Origin: Pseudomonas sp. 7SR1
GTDB taxonomy: Bacteria; Pseudomonadota; Gammaproteobacteria; Pseudomonadales; Pseudomonadaceae
Reading direction: 5' to 3'
Assembly: GCF_900156465.1 (NCBI RefSeq)
Contig: NZ_LT707064.1
Location: forward strand, 372,001-436,000
Length of the DNA: 64,000 nt
Part shown: positions 34,695 through 42,920 of the stretch, piece after piece
Layout of the letters: each line of letters begins with the position of its first letter
Position numbering within the stretch: position 1 is the first letter of the stretch
Position numbers and translations under genes: made by a program
Notes under the pieces: model-generated
What the model saw: only the letters and a program-made list of their open reading frames with translations
Told to the model about the DNA's origin: nothing
The model's database searches: none

Positions 34695-34997
34695 ATGGAA
34701 AAAACAACGAATGCTGCGGCAGAGCCATGCAAGCATCCGCCGGGCAAGTTTGTACCCGTCATTGATCGCAATCGCTGCGAGGGTAAAGGCGACTGCATCA
34801 GCGCCTGTCCGAAGGATGTGTTCGTCCTCGGGGTGCTACCTCAAGCCGACCGAAGCGGCCTTTCATGGATTGGCAAGGTGAAGGGATTTGCTCATGGCTG
34901 GAAGCAGGCATTCATGCCAAACGCCAGCGCGTGCGAAGCATGTGGCCTGTGCATCACCGCTTGCCCCGAGCGCGCAATCAAATTGGAGCGAGCTTGA
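34695..34997 (+). CDS. Ferredoxin with two cluster motifs
   Basis: A 100-residue ferredoxin. The second motif, Cys 80, 83, 86, 90 (CEACGLCITACP), is a full [4Fe-4S] pattern. The first, Cys 28, 34, 38 (CEGKGDCISACP), lacks the central Cys (Lys 31), so that site may hold a [3Fe-4S] or a differently ligated cluster. An insertion of about 35 residues separates the two. SD AGAGGAA lies ahead of ATG. No oxygenase or reductase partner is adjacent. Confidence 0.85.
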   Translation: MEKTTNAAAEPCKHPPGKFVPVIDRNRCEGKGDCISACPKDVFVLGVLPQADRSGLSWIGKVKGFAHGWKQAFMPNASACEACGLCITACPERAIKLERA

Positions 34998-35346
34998 ACT
35001 GTTGTAACGAGCTTTGAGGCTATATTTCTAAGCTAGGAAACTTAGCAAAAACTTCCGGTGCAACATCTTGCGAAACGGTTCATAGCATTATTGCTGCGTC
35101 GTGAGAAGATCGCGAGCGCCCTATGTTCTACGCTGCGAAGCAGCATTGAAACGCGTATGAGCCGATAGCCGATGCAGGTCAATACCGGCATCAGCCATCA
35201 GATCACATTAATGGTGCGCCGGTTTAGCCTGGCTGGCTCTGAGTATCGGTCAGAGAACTGCCGGTTGTCCGCTTAGTGTAGGAGAACGCTGGAGACGGCC
35301 ACCTAAAGTAGTCTGCGTAGCGAGGAGCGCAAATGGGGCTCTGTGT
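34998..35346. other. Gene-free, lower-GC spacer
   Basis: This stretch lies between the ferredoxin gene and the convergent hydrolase gene. It has two short hairpins (CTAAG/CTTAG near 35030 and GCTGC/GCAGC near 35130) and no convincing ORF. Its composition differs from both neighbours, so it may be the scar of a lost segment. Confidence 0.4.
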
Positions 35347-36213
35347 TCATTTGGCTTCAGGCCTGGGAGAAATACCTGTAAACCAAGCAAGCGCGTCTTC
35401 CCAGTGCGATGTCGCCGATTGGCGAAAGTACCCCATATGTCCGAGCGTGCCGCCTGTCTGCGCAGGATTTAGGTCCTTGAGTGTTAATGGTGCGTTGCGA
35501 TAAGCCTTAACGAAGGCATCGCGCGAAGCTGGCATTGCCCACAGGTCGTCAAGCGAATTGGCCGCCACGATCGGCGTGCGCACCTCGGCATAGCCGCGTT
35601 CGATGCCAGACATGGCCGGATCGTCGAAAAAGTAATGAGGAAAGCGGCACCAATGCCGCCATTGGCGGTAGACATCGGTTGGAAGATCTTCGCCCATGCC
35701 CAACATTTTCCACGGGCAATAACCCTTCCACCACGTCAGCACTGGAAGGATGAGGTTCCACATCGCAAGTACACGCAGGCGTTCGCCCATCGGCATGTAG
35801 CCATGCCAGCCCGCACCGGTGCCGAAGACATAAAAGCCTGCCACTTTCTGGTGATTGGGGAGCAACCCAAAGGCATGGCCGCCGAAAGAGTGCCCAACCA
35901 TGAACAGCGGCACCTCCGGGTTGGCCATTGCCTCCACCGCTGCTGCCAGATCGAGCCGCCCCCAGTCTAGCAAGTCCATGCGGAAACTCTTTAACGAGCC
36001 TGGATTGGAACGGCCAATTCCACGGTAGTCGAATGTTAGGACTTCGAAGCCTCGGGCTGCGGCGTACTCGGCAAATCGCTTGTAGAACTGCTGGGGTACA
36101 GCAGTGGCACCAGCGATTATCAGACGTGCATGCGGCTGGACGTCTGGCGCATAACGAATCGCGCCCAGCATGTAGCCATCGGCTGCAGTCAAGTCAAGAA
36201 CGTTTGAAGTCAT
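35347..36213 (-). CDS. Cytoplasmic alpha/beta hydrolase
   Basis: A 288-residue alpha/beta hydrolase without signal peptide. The strand LTFDYRGIGRSN, the nucleophile elbow VGHSFGGHAFG and an acid in ANSLDDLWA with a late GHMGYF give a full triad set. It resembles putative alpha/beta hydrolases of COG4757. ATG 36213 was chosen because the operator at 36226-36241 would otherwise lie inside the gene. It is divergent from the tetR at 36293. Confidence 0.82.
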   Translation of the reverse strand: MTSNVLDLTAADGYMLGAIRYAPDVQPHARLIIAGATAVPQQFYKRFAEYAAARGFEVLTFDYRGIGRSNPGSLKSFRMDLLDWGRLDLAAAVEAMANPEVPLFMVGHSFGGHAFGLLPNHQKVAGFYVFGTGAGWHGYMPMGERLRVLAMWNLILPVLTWWKGYCPWKMLGMGEDLPTDVYRQWRHWCRFPHYFFDDPAMSGIERGYAEVRTPIVAANSLDDLWAMPASRDAFVKAYRNAPLTLKDLNPAQTGGTLGHMGYFRQSATSHWEDALAWFTGISPRPEAK

Positions 36214-36225
36214 GGCTCCCATCTT

Positions 36226-36269
36226 TATGACAGATGTCATATTGAAAATGAGAAGGCTAAACTATGACA
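36226..36269. promoter_or_regulatory. Operator of the LmrA-like TetR
   Basis: A perfect dyad TATGACA-ga-TGTCATA (36226-36241) with one more half-site TATGACA at 36263-36269 lies in the 79 bases between the divergent hydrolase and tetR genes. It most likely binds the adjacent TetR, controlling both. Confidence 0.65.
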
Positions 36270-36292
36270 ACCGTCCTAGCAATGGTGCTGCC

Positions 36293-36874
36293 ATGAGTCT
36301 TCGTCAACCAGACAGTCGCCAACGGGTGGTGGTCGCCGCCGCTGAGATGCTCGCCAGGCACGGTTTGAACGCAACGAGCATCCGAGAGATGGTCAAGCGC
36401 GCGCAGGCACCGTTCGGCTCCACCTACCACCACTTTCCAGGTGGCAAACATCAAGTGATTTCGGAAGCGGTAGTGTTCGCCGGCGAGCGAGTACAGCGAC
36501 AGTTGGAAAACCATTTGTGCGAAGGAGTCCGGCAGGGGCTCCCTGCGTTCTTAGATTTTTGGCGCGAAATCCTTCTGCGTTCCGACTTTCGCCAAGGTTG
36601 CCCGGTCATGGCAGCGGTAGTTGAGGAACCGATTGACGGAGAGGTGCTAGCAGCGCTGGAGGCTGCTTCGCAGATGTTTGGTCAGTGGAGACAGATACTA
36701 TCTGCGTCACTGCGCTCTCATGGCCATACGGCCATCGATGCATCCCAGTTGGCGACTCTGATCGTCGCCAGCATTGAAGGTGCAATCGTGCTATGCCGCG
36801 CGGAGCGCAGCATCGCTCCATTCGATCATGTGGCACGACAATTGGAATTTTTTGTACAGACAAATCGCTCTTGA
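36293..36874 (+). CDS. TetR regulator, LmrA/YxaF type
   Basis: A 193-residue TetR protein with HTH at about residues 10-55 (VVAAAEMLARHGLNATSI, then FGSTYHHFPGGKHQ) and the C-terminal block DFRQGCPVMAAVVEE typical of the LmrA/YxaF group. The ATG at 36293 is taken since upstream ATGs would run through the operator. It is the right-hand end of the cargo, 60 bases from the relaxase stop. Confidence 0.86.
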   Translation: MSLRQPDSRQRVVVAAAEMLARHGLNATSIREMVKRAQAPFGSTYHHFPGGKHQVISEAVVFAGERVQRQLENHLCEGVRQGLPAFLDFWREILLRSDFRQGCPVMAAVVEEPIDGEVLAALEAASQMFGQWRQILSASLRSHGHTAIDASQLATLIVASIEGAIVLCRAERSIAPFDHVARQLEFFVQTNRS

Positions 36875-36934
36875 AGCCGGTGAACCACTCGCGCTTTGCG
36901 GCACAATCGTGGAAATTGCTGAAGATGATGTGCG

Positions 36935-38917
36935 CTATCCGAATGCAATCCCGCGCCGCCGCCCGATCTCCCAAGACACATCACCGCCGCGCACCGTCGC
37001 GGCAAGCTGCTGCCCCAGCCGCTGTTCGATCACCGGCCGCCACGGCACCAGGCTGAAACCCATGCCGTCATCGAGCATCGCGTAGCGCCCGCTGGCGAGC
37101 ATGACGGAACGCCGGTAGATGCCGGCCACACGATGCCCGTCGGCCACCGGGCGATGCTCCAGGCCGGTTTCCGCCGCAATGTCCTTCGCGGCCTGCGCCA
37201 GCTCACGATTGCGCAGCGTGCCCAGCAGGTTGCGCGCCAGTATCACGCGCTGCCCGCGCCGCTGCGCCAGCCCCTGTTCTTCGAGGAAGTCGGCGCGTTG
37301 CTGCATGGCCTGCTTGGCGTCGCCACCAAAGCCCAGCTCGCCCAGCCCGCGGCCGCCACCGATCAATTGCTGATCCAGCCAGGTCGCGCCGATGACGCGG
37401 GCCTGCCGCTCGATGGGCAGGTGCGATTTCAGTTCCACGGCCACGCCGCCCAGGCGCTGTGCATCGTACTGGCGGCCACGCTCGGCTAGGTCGTCCGGCA
37501 CCTTCCATAGCCCCTCTGCCGCACGCTCCACGATGCCAGCCCGGCGCAACGCTTCCAGCCGCCGGACGTGGGCGGCGACAACCTCCTGGGGGTCGCGTCC
37601 GGGCGTGGCCCGGCCCTGTTCGATTGCCAAGTGATGATCGGCGCGGTACAGGCCATCGCTCGCCAGCGCGGCGATGTTGCGGTCGGCCGCGCGCACGTCG
37701 GCCGATCCCTTCACTTCCACCACCGCGCCCGTGGGGTAGTTCGCCAGCTCGTCGCGGGCGTTCAGCACGACGTAGTGGGCCTTCCCCTCCGTGCCGTCGA
37801 TGACCAGATAGCCCCGGTCGTGCAGCTCGTCGGCCAGCCCCTTTGCGGCCACGCGGCCAATGATGCTGCGGCCATCGTCGCCCGGCTCGAACACCGTCAG
37901 TTCGCGCGGCTGGCCGCTCATCGCCCGCTGCATGGTGCGGATAATGTCGCCGCGCTCGCCCAGGGCGCGCAGGGTCTTTTCCGTATCGGCATGAATGGCC
38001 CAAGTGCCGGGCTGCGTTTCGTCGGCCAGGCCCAGGCGCTGCAAGCGTTGCAGGCGGCCGATCAGCAGCAGGCGCTTGCGTTGCAACCGGGGTTCGTTGA
38101 ATCGTTCAACCTGCACCCGGCCATCCTCGCCGGCCTCGCGTTGCAGCGTGCGGTCGAGGCTCGTCCATCGCTCCTGCTCCACCTCGCGCCCCAAGGTCTG
38201 CTGAATCTCCAGTTCGGTGCGCGGCCCCAACCATTCCGTTGCCAGTTCGGCGGCCCGATGACGGAAGCCGTGGGCGATGTAGTCGCCCGCGATGATGAGG
38301 TCTTTGCCGGTGTCGTCGCGCCCGCGCACGACGATGTGCGTGTGCGGGTTGTCGGTGTTCCAGTGGTTGACCGCTACCCAATCAAGGCCCGTGCCCAGGT
38401 CGGCCTCCATGCGGCCCATGAGGTGCCGCGTGTAGGTGCGCAGGTCTTCCAGCTCCGCGCCATCCTCGGGCGAGAGGATGAAGCGGAAATGGTGACGGTC
38501 GTCGGCGCAGCGTTCCTTGAAGGCATCCAGGTCGGCTTCACCAGCCTGCGGCCCGTAGGCCCGGCCCGGTTCACCATCGCGGCCCGCGCCGTCGCGCTCG
38601 ATGTAGCGCAGGTGCTTGGCGAGCGATTGCGGGCTGGCGTTGCGCTGATTAACCAGCAGCGTCTTGATGGTCACGCGCCGCGACATGGGCGTTAGCTTCG
38701 CCCCGGCGAAGCGCGCCGCCGTGTGGCCGCGCCCCAGGCGCGAGCCGGGCCGCTGGCCGGTGCCAGCCACCCCAGGACGGCGCACCACCGATTTGCCGCT
38801 GCTGGCTTTCCCGGCCTGCTTGAGCACCTTGGAAACAAAGCTCTGCCCCTGGCCCTTGCCCCGGTTCTTCGGGGCGCTGGGGCGCACGCGGAAATCGTCG
38901 TCGCGGCGGTCGGTCAT
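36935..38917 (-). CDS. MOBP relaxase with DUF3363 domain
   Basis: A 660-residue relaxase starting at ATG 38917. The catalytic His triad block NHWNTDNPHTHIVVRG lies at about 184-199 (His 185, 192, 194); the relaxase/VirD2 fold covers 80-260 and DUF3363 the rest. It nicks oriT and leads the strand through the channel. The frame is open further upstream, but that part reads as non-coding repeat. The C-terminus (GRRRGIAFG) borders the cargo. Confidence 0.9.
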   Translation of the reverse strand: MTDRRDDDFRVRPSAPKNRGKGQGQSFVSKVLKQAGKASSGKSVVRRPGVAGTGQRPGSRLGRGHTAARFAGAKLTPMSRRVTIKTLLVNQRNASPQSLAKHLRYIERDGAGRDGEPGRAYGPQAGEADLDAFKERCADDRHHFRFILSPEDGAELEDLRTYTRHLMGRMEADLGTGLDWVAVNHWNTDNPHTHIVVRGRDDTGKDLIIAGDYIAHGFRHRAAELATEWLGPRTELEIQQTLGREVEQERWTSLDRTLQREAGEDGRVQVERFNEPRLQRKRLLLIGRLQRLQRLGLADETQPGTWAIHADTEKTLRALGERGDIIRTMQRAMSGQPRELTVFEPGDDGRSIIGRVAAKGLADELHDRGYLVIDGTEGKAHYVVLNARDELANYPTGAVVEVKGSADVRAADRNIAALASDGLYRADHHLAIEQGRATPGRDPQEVVAAHVRRLEALRRAGIVERAAEGLWKVPDDLAERGRQYDAQRLGGVAVELKSHLPIERQARVIGATWLDQQLIGGGRGLGELGFGGDAKQAMQQRADFLEEQGLAQRRGQRVILARNLLGTLRNRELAQAAKDIAAETGLEHRPVADGHRVAGIYRRSVMLASGRYAMLDDGMGFSLVPWRPVIEQRLGQQLAATVRGGDVSWEIGRRRGIAFG

Positions 38918-39353
38918 GGCTGCGCTCCCTGCAAGCTCTGGCGTGTCCTGTCGTGCGAAGCACGCGGACATGCCTGCATTGGCGCGACCTTCGCGCCGAA
39001 CGCGGCACGGCGGCGAAGCCGCTGCGTGCTGCGTTCCCCCCATGTGCAGACAAGCTTTCGACGCGGCGTAGTGCCGCGTCCTTTTGTCTTGCCTTCCGCC
39101 TTTGCCCTTCGCTGTCGCTCCGGGCGTCGGCGGCCCGGCAGCGCTGCGCTGCTTGCAGCCAGCGCGCCGGCGAACGCGGCAATGGCCGCAGGCCGGGCGC
39201 GTTCGAGGCAAGACGCCAGCACATTGGAAGGCAGCGCGAAGTGCGGCGCGGATGCGCTCGCACTGCACACGCGACGACATGCGGAAAGCCACTGGATCGA
39301 CACGCCCGATGGCACGATGAGATGCACTGCAACGTGCAGCGAGTCGGCGGCCA
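38918..39353. other. Candidate oriT region between relaxase and traF
   Basis: A 436-base gene-free stretch next to the relaxase has three dyads: GTCC-tgt-CGTGC-gaa-GCACG-c-GGAC (38945-38969), GGCGCGA-cct-TCGCGCC (38981-38997) and GACGCGGC-gtagt-GCCGCGTC (39060-39080, followed by CTTTTGTCTTGCC). Relaxase-adjacent dyads of this type are usual at oriT; no exact known MOBP nick site was recognised. Confidence 0.45.
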
Positions 39354-39944
39354 TCATGGGCGTGTCTCCAGCCAGATCGGGCGCGCAATGCCGATCACGG
39401 CGGATGCGCTGACCGGGCCGAAGTAGCGGCTGTCGAACGATGCCGGATTGGTCACGCTCAACAGGAACAGTTCGCCCGGTTCGAGACAGCGGCAAAGCTG
39501 CAAGGACGGCAGCGGCCGGCCCAGCCGGTCGGCGGGCAGCACGGCGGCCGCAGGCACGCCGTCGATGCGTACCTGACCGGCGACGATGCAGACGTGTTGC
39601 GGCGCGACCGCGCCCACACGTTTGAGCAGCGGCACGCGGGTCGGTAGGTAGCCGCGCTGCGCAGCAAGCGCGCCGGCCGTGGCCGGAAGCGGCACCAGCA
39701 CGATGCTGTCCACGGACAACGGATATGGCAGCGGGGCGGTGCGCGGGTCGAACGGGTCGATGCGATACCAGCCGGCCGCCACGCTGTCGGACGGGTTGTA
39801 GGTCAGGCGCGGCAGCGGCGACACGAAAGCCGCCCAGGCAAGCGCAGCGAAGCCGATGGCGGCCAGTGTCGCTACGACGATGCGAGTGCGCAGGCGCGAG
39901 CGAGGACGTGGCGCGGTGCCTGCGGTGCTGGCTGGGGCGGTCAT
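39354..39944 (-). CDS. traF: TraF, conjugative signal-peptidase-like protease
   Basis: A 196-residue S26-family protease with an N-terminal membrane helix (about 22-42). The Ser region (NPSDSVAAGWYRI) and the Lys region (LLKRVGAVAPQHVCI) form the catalytic dyad; C-terminal FLLSVTNPASFDSRYFGPV is the family's closing block. In RP4, TraF processes and cyclises the TrbC pilin. The ATG overlaps the DUF2840 stop (ATGA). Confidence 0.92.
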   Translation of the reverse strand: MTAPASTAGTAPRPRSRLRTRIVVATLAAIGFAALAWAAFVSPLPRLTYNPSDSVAAGWYRIDPFDPRTAPLPYPLSVDSIVLVPLPATAGALAAQRGYLPTRVPLLKRVGAVAPQHVCIVAGQVRIDGVPAAAVLPADRLGRPLPSLQLCRCLEPGELFLLSVTNPASFDSRYFGPVSASAVIGIARPIWLETRP

Positions 39945-40486
39945 GGCAACACCTTCCCGGCCTGCCATGCGGCGTGCCGCTCGGCGGTGTATTCGGGCAG
40001 CGCAAGGCGAGCCGCAAGACGGTTGCCCAGCGTTCGCCAGTACGCGGGCGACACGTCGATGGCGGCGATGCCCAGCGCCTCGATGCCGTCGATGCGTTCC
40101 AGCACGGCGCGCACGTTGGCATCGCCTTCGGCGTGCAGCAGCAGGCGCGCGCCCGGCTGCACGCCGGGGATGCGCTGCGCCGCGTCCAGCGGTGTGCAAG
40201 CCTGCATCACCATGAGCTGCCAGCGGATCGTGCCGTAATCGTTGGCCTGCCAGCGGATGCGGCAGAGCATCGCGCCCGGCAGGAACATCGCGCAGCGCCG
40301 CCAGTCGTCTAGGCGCAGCGTGCGTGCGGGTTCGCCGAAACGCAGATAGAGCTTGAAGCGGTGTTCAAGGTAGGCCAGCGAAACGCGCGTCAGCGGCACG
40401 TTGCCGGCCTGTCCGGCGAGTGCCGACAGCGCAGGCAGCGGCGCAGCCGGCGCCACGTTCGCGGCAGGCAAAGCGGATGCGGTCAT
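39941..40486 (-). CDS. DUF2840 domain-containing protein
   Basis: A 181-residue protein of the DUF2840 family, a conserved but uncharacterised member of Tn4371-type ICE cores, always next to traF and parA. It contains LTRVSLAYLEHRFKLYLRFG and WQANDYGTIRWQLMVMQA. It has no signal or membrane helix. ATG 40486 overlaps the upstream RHH-gene stop (ATGA), so traF, DUF2840, RHH gene and parA form one coupled operon. Confidence 0.85.
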   Translation of the reverse strand: MTASALPAANVAPAAPLPALSALAGQAGNVPLTRVSLAYLEHRFKLYLRFGEPARTLRLDDWRRCAMFLPGAMLCRIRWQANDYGTIRWQLMVMQACTPLDAAQRIPGVQPGARLLLHAEGDANVRAVLERIDGIEALGIAAIDVSPAYWRTLGNRLAARLALPEYTAERHAAWQAGKVLP

Positions 40487-40755
40487 GGTGTGTTCTCCCT
40501 GCGGTGATCGGGAAACTCCCGCTCCAGCAGGCCGCGCAGCAGGTCGGACACGGTCACGCCTTGCGTGAAGGCCGACACCTTGATGCGCGCCCGCATGGCG
40601 GGCGTTATGTCGAGCGTGAGGCGCGCGGTGTAGAGGTCTCCTTTGCCCAGCGCATCGGCATCGCCCTGGCGAATCCACGCCTCGGCATGCGGATTCGCGG
40701 GCGGACGTGCGCCGATGCCGACGCGCTTACCGCGTGGTGGCTGCTTCGCTGTCAT
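40483..40755 (-). CDS. Small RHH-like partition-associated protein
   Basis: A 90-residue protein with a basic N-terminus (KQPPRGKRVGIGARPP) and a C-terminal ribbon-helix-helix-like part (ARLTLDITPAMRARIKVSAF, then GVTVSDLLRGLLEREF). The place directly after parA, overlapping it by ATGA, and the fold suggest a ParG-like DNA-binding partner of ParA. Confidence 0.75.
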   Translation of the reverse strand: MTAKQPPRGKRVGIGARPPANPHAEAWIRQGDADALGKGDLYTARLTLDITPAMRARIKVSAFTQGVTVSDLLRGLLEREFPDHRRENTP

Positions 40756-41390
40756 GTCGGCCACCGCAGCAGTTCGTCCACCAGGGCGGTGATTTCGCGG
40801 GCGGCGGCGCTGTCGGGCGCTGTCTCGCGTGCGAGCCGGCCAGCGGCCACGCTGTCGGCGAACACGATGCGCTGATGCACTTCCGAGAGCAGCGCGGGCA
40901 GCGGCTGTTCTGCGAGCGATTGCCGCGCCTCGCGGCCGATGATGGTGGTGCTGACGCGCCGGTTGATGACGAAGGCCGCGCGGAGCAGCGGACGGAACAC
41001 CTGCGCCTCGCGGATCAGCGCCACCATCTCGGCGCTGGCCCACACGTCATAGGGACTGGGCTGCACCGGGATCAGCACGCGCTCGGCCGCCAGCAGCGCG
41101 GAGCGCGCCAAGGCGGCAATCCTGGGTGGCCCATCAATGACGACGTGATCGGCCCGCCTGGCGAGTTCTGGCGCTTCCTGATGCAGCGTTTCGCGGGCCA
41201 GGCCCACGGCGCTGAACAGCCGTGGCAAGCCTTGCTGGCTTCTGCGCTGCGTCCAGTCCAGCGATGAACCCTGCGGGTCGGCATCGAGCAGGACGACATG
41301 CTGGCCGCGCATCGCCAGTTCGCCCGCGATGTGCGTGGCGAGCGTCGTCTTGCCGACACCGCCTTTCTGGTTGAGCAGAGCGAGGATCAT
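40752..41390 (-). CDS. parA: ParA-family partition ATPase
   Basis: A 212-residue ParA/MinD ATPase without N-terminal HTH (type Ib size). The deviant Walker A KGGVGKTT (residues 9-16), Walker A' LLDADPQGSSLDW and Walker B (HVVIDGPPRI) are complete. It starts right beside the iteron region, and with the RHH protein it should stabilise the excised circular ICE. Confidence 0.93.
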   Translation of the reverse strand: MILALLNQKGGVGKTTLATHIAGELAMRGQHVVLLDADPQGSSLDWTQRRSQQGLPRLFSAVGLARETLHQEAPELARRADHVVIDGPPRIAALARSALLAAERVLIPVQPSPYDVWASAEMVALIREAQVFRPLLRAAFVINRRVSTTIIGREARQSLAEQPLPALLSEVHQRIVFADSVAAGRLARETAPDSAAAREITALVDELLRWPT

Positions 41391-41567
41391 GGCGCGGCCC
41401 TCCCTGCTGGAAAGCCGGGCTTTGCCTGCCCTGCAAAACGCTGTTCGCCGTGCCGTTTCTCGGTTGTCCACCGAAACGGCGCGCTTCTACTAAAAGTTAT
41501 GTATTTCTTGTTAGGGAAGTTAGAGGGGCCGCAAACCCGCGCCGTTATTGGCTTTCCGGCGTTTTCG

Positions 41568-41664
41568 TACTCCTGATAGCACGATAGGCATACTCCCGAT
41601 AGCACGATACCCGGTACTCCTGATAGCACGAGGCCGTCCACACCTTTTCCCCGAGTTATCCCCG
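41568..41664. repeat. Iterons and DnaA-like box: candidate replication origin
   Basis: Three direct repeats of TACTCC(T/C)GATAGCACGA at 41568-41584, 41591-41607 and 41615-41631, spaced 23 and 24 bases (about two helical turns). They lie between parA and the repA 3' end. A DnaA-like TTATCCCCG overlaps the repA stop (41656-41664) and an AT-rich stretch lies at 41490-41520. This is the layout of an iteron plasmid origin. Confidence 0.75.
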
Positions 41665-42498
41665 TGCCGTGTGCAGCACGGGCCGGAACGTCAGTAGCTC
41701 CATTCCGTTGTCCGGCATCCGCTCGATGCTTAGGACGTAGCCGGGCAGCGACTGCCGCGCCACCAGGACGCGCAGGTCGTAGGCGAAGTCGGAGAAGCGC
41801 GCAGCGCTGCCCGACTTGCGGTGCAGGTGCTGGAAGTCGAATTGCCAGCCGCCCGGCTGCTTGCCGCCGTGCTTGCGCACCAGGCGGTACAGCCAGCGTT
41901 CGATCCCGCCCTTCAAGCGGAAATAGGCCGGATCGATGGTCAGCACCAGGGCGGCATCGAGCACGCCCGCATAGAACCAGTCCGGCAGGATCAGTTCGAT
42001 GCCCAGCGGCACGCCGCTGGCATCGGCCAGTTCCTTCCACTCGTTGATCCACGAGAAGCGATGCAAGCGCCTTCCCGTGGTTTCGCGGATGGACGTGGCC
42101 ACCGTGGTCGATTGCAGCCGGTCGAGCGCGGCTTTCAGGCGCAGGTAGTCGTTGAGCGACGTGCCGCGCCCGATGAAGCGCAGGATCTCGTAGGGAGTGG
42201 CGCGTATCCAGCGCGACGGGCGCAAGCCGGCGTCGCGCGCCTCCACGATCTGCGAAGCGGCCCATATCAGCACGTCGGCATCCCATATCGTTGCGATGCC
42301 ATGCTCGGCCGTGCCTTCCACGCGGATGGTGATGCCGCCAGCGCGGAAGTCGATCGGCGCGACGCGCCGCGACTTCGCCAGCGAGAAGAACGGAAAGGCC
42401 ATCAGATCCCGGCTGTCGCGGGGTGCCATGTCGCCCGGCAGCGCGCGGAACAGGTCGAGCTGTTCGCGCTGCAAGGCTTGCCCTGGCGGGCTGGACAT
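41656..42498 (-). CDS. repA: RepA-type replication initiator
   Basis: A 280-residue plasmid replication initiator of the RPA/RepA family found in Tn4371-like ICEs (IWDADVLIWAASQIVEARDAG, PYEILRFIGRGTSLNDYLRLK, with a winged-helix character). It should bind the iterons next to its gene and allow replication of the excised circle. Length is typical. Confidence 0.88.
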   Translation of the reverse strand: MSSPPGQALQREQLDLFRALPGDMAPRDSRDLMAFPFFSLAKSRRVAPIDFRAGGITIRVEGTAEHGIATIWDADVLIWAASQIVEARDAGLRPSRWIRATPYEILRFIGRGTSLNDYLRLKAALDRLQSTTVATSIRETTGRRLHRFSWINEWKELADASGVPLGIELILPDWFYAGVLDAALVLTIDPAYFRLKGGIERWLYRLVRKHGGKQPGGWQFDFQHLHRKSGSAARFSDFAYDLRVLVARQSLPGYVLSIERMPDNGMELLTFRPVLHTARG

Positions 42499-42524
42499 GG
42501 CGACGGCTACCCACGCGCCAGCGA

Positions 42525-42809
42525 TCAGCGGCCATCACGGTAGTCGCCCGCGTGGCGTTCGGCATATTCCGGGTCGGAAGTCGCCTCGTAGCTACGCTGG
42601 TCGGCCCAGGCATCGAGGTCGGACACCGCGTACATGACGCGGCGGCCGAACTTGCGGAACTTCGGGCCACCGCCGATCACGCGCTGTTTCTCTAGCGTGC
42701 GCGGCGACAGGCGCAGGTAGTCGGCGGCTTCGTCGTTGGTCAGGTAGCGTTGGGGCTGCGCGGGCGCAGCGACAGCAGCGGCGGCAGGCCGCAAGGGAGC
42801 GGGTCGCAT
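42525..42809 (-). CDS. HTH_17/AlpA-like DNA-binding protein
   Basis: A 94-residue protein with an excisionase-type HTH (YLTNDEAADYLRLSPRTLEKQ, about residues 21-41, then GPKFRKFGRRVMYAVSDLDAW). I chose ATG 42809 because GGGGGT lies seven bases upstream. It precedes repA by 26 bases and may control it or act as recombination directionality factor. Confidence 0.8.
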   Translation of the reverse strand: MRPAPLRPAAAAVAAPAQPQRYLTNDEAADYLRLSPRTLEKQRVIGGGPKFRKFGRRVMYAVSDLDAWADQRSYEATSDPEYAERHAGDYRDGR

Positions 42810-42920
42810 GGGATGTACCCCCATCAAGCCCGGCCACACCACGCGGCCGGATAGAGGCACTTTCAAGAAAGCGAGGCTGCTTGCTAAGGGACGATCTGCG
42901 GGGGACGCGAAACGTCCCCC

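Noticed and set aside
41568..41631. CRISPR array
   Set aside because: The three repeats are 17 bp with only 6-7 base spacers next to repA; this is iteron geometry, not CRISPR.
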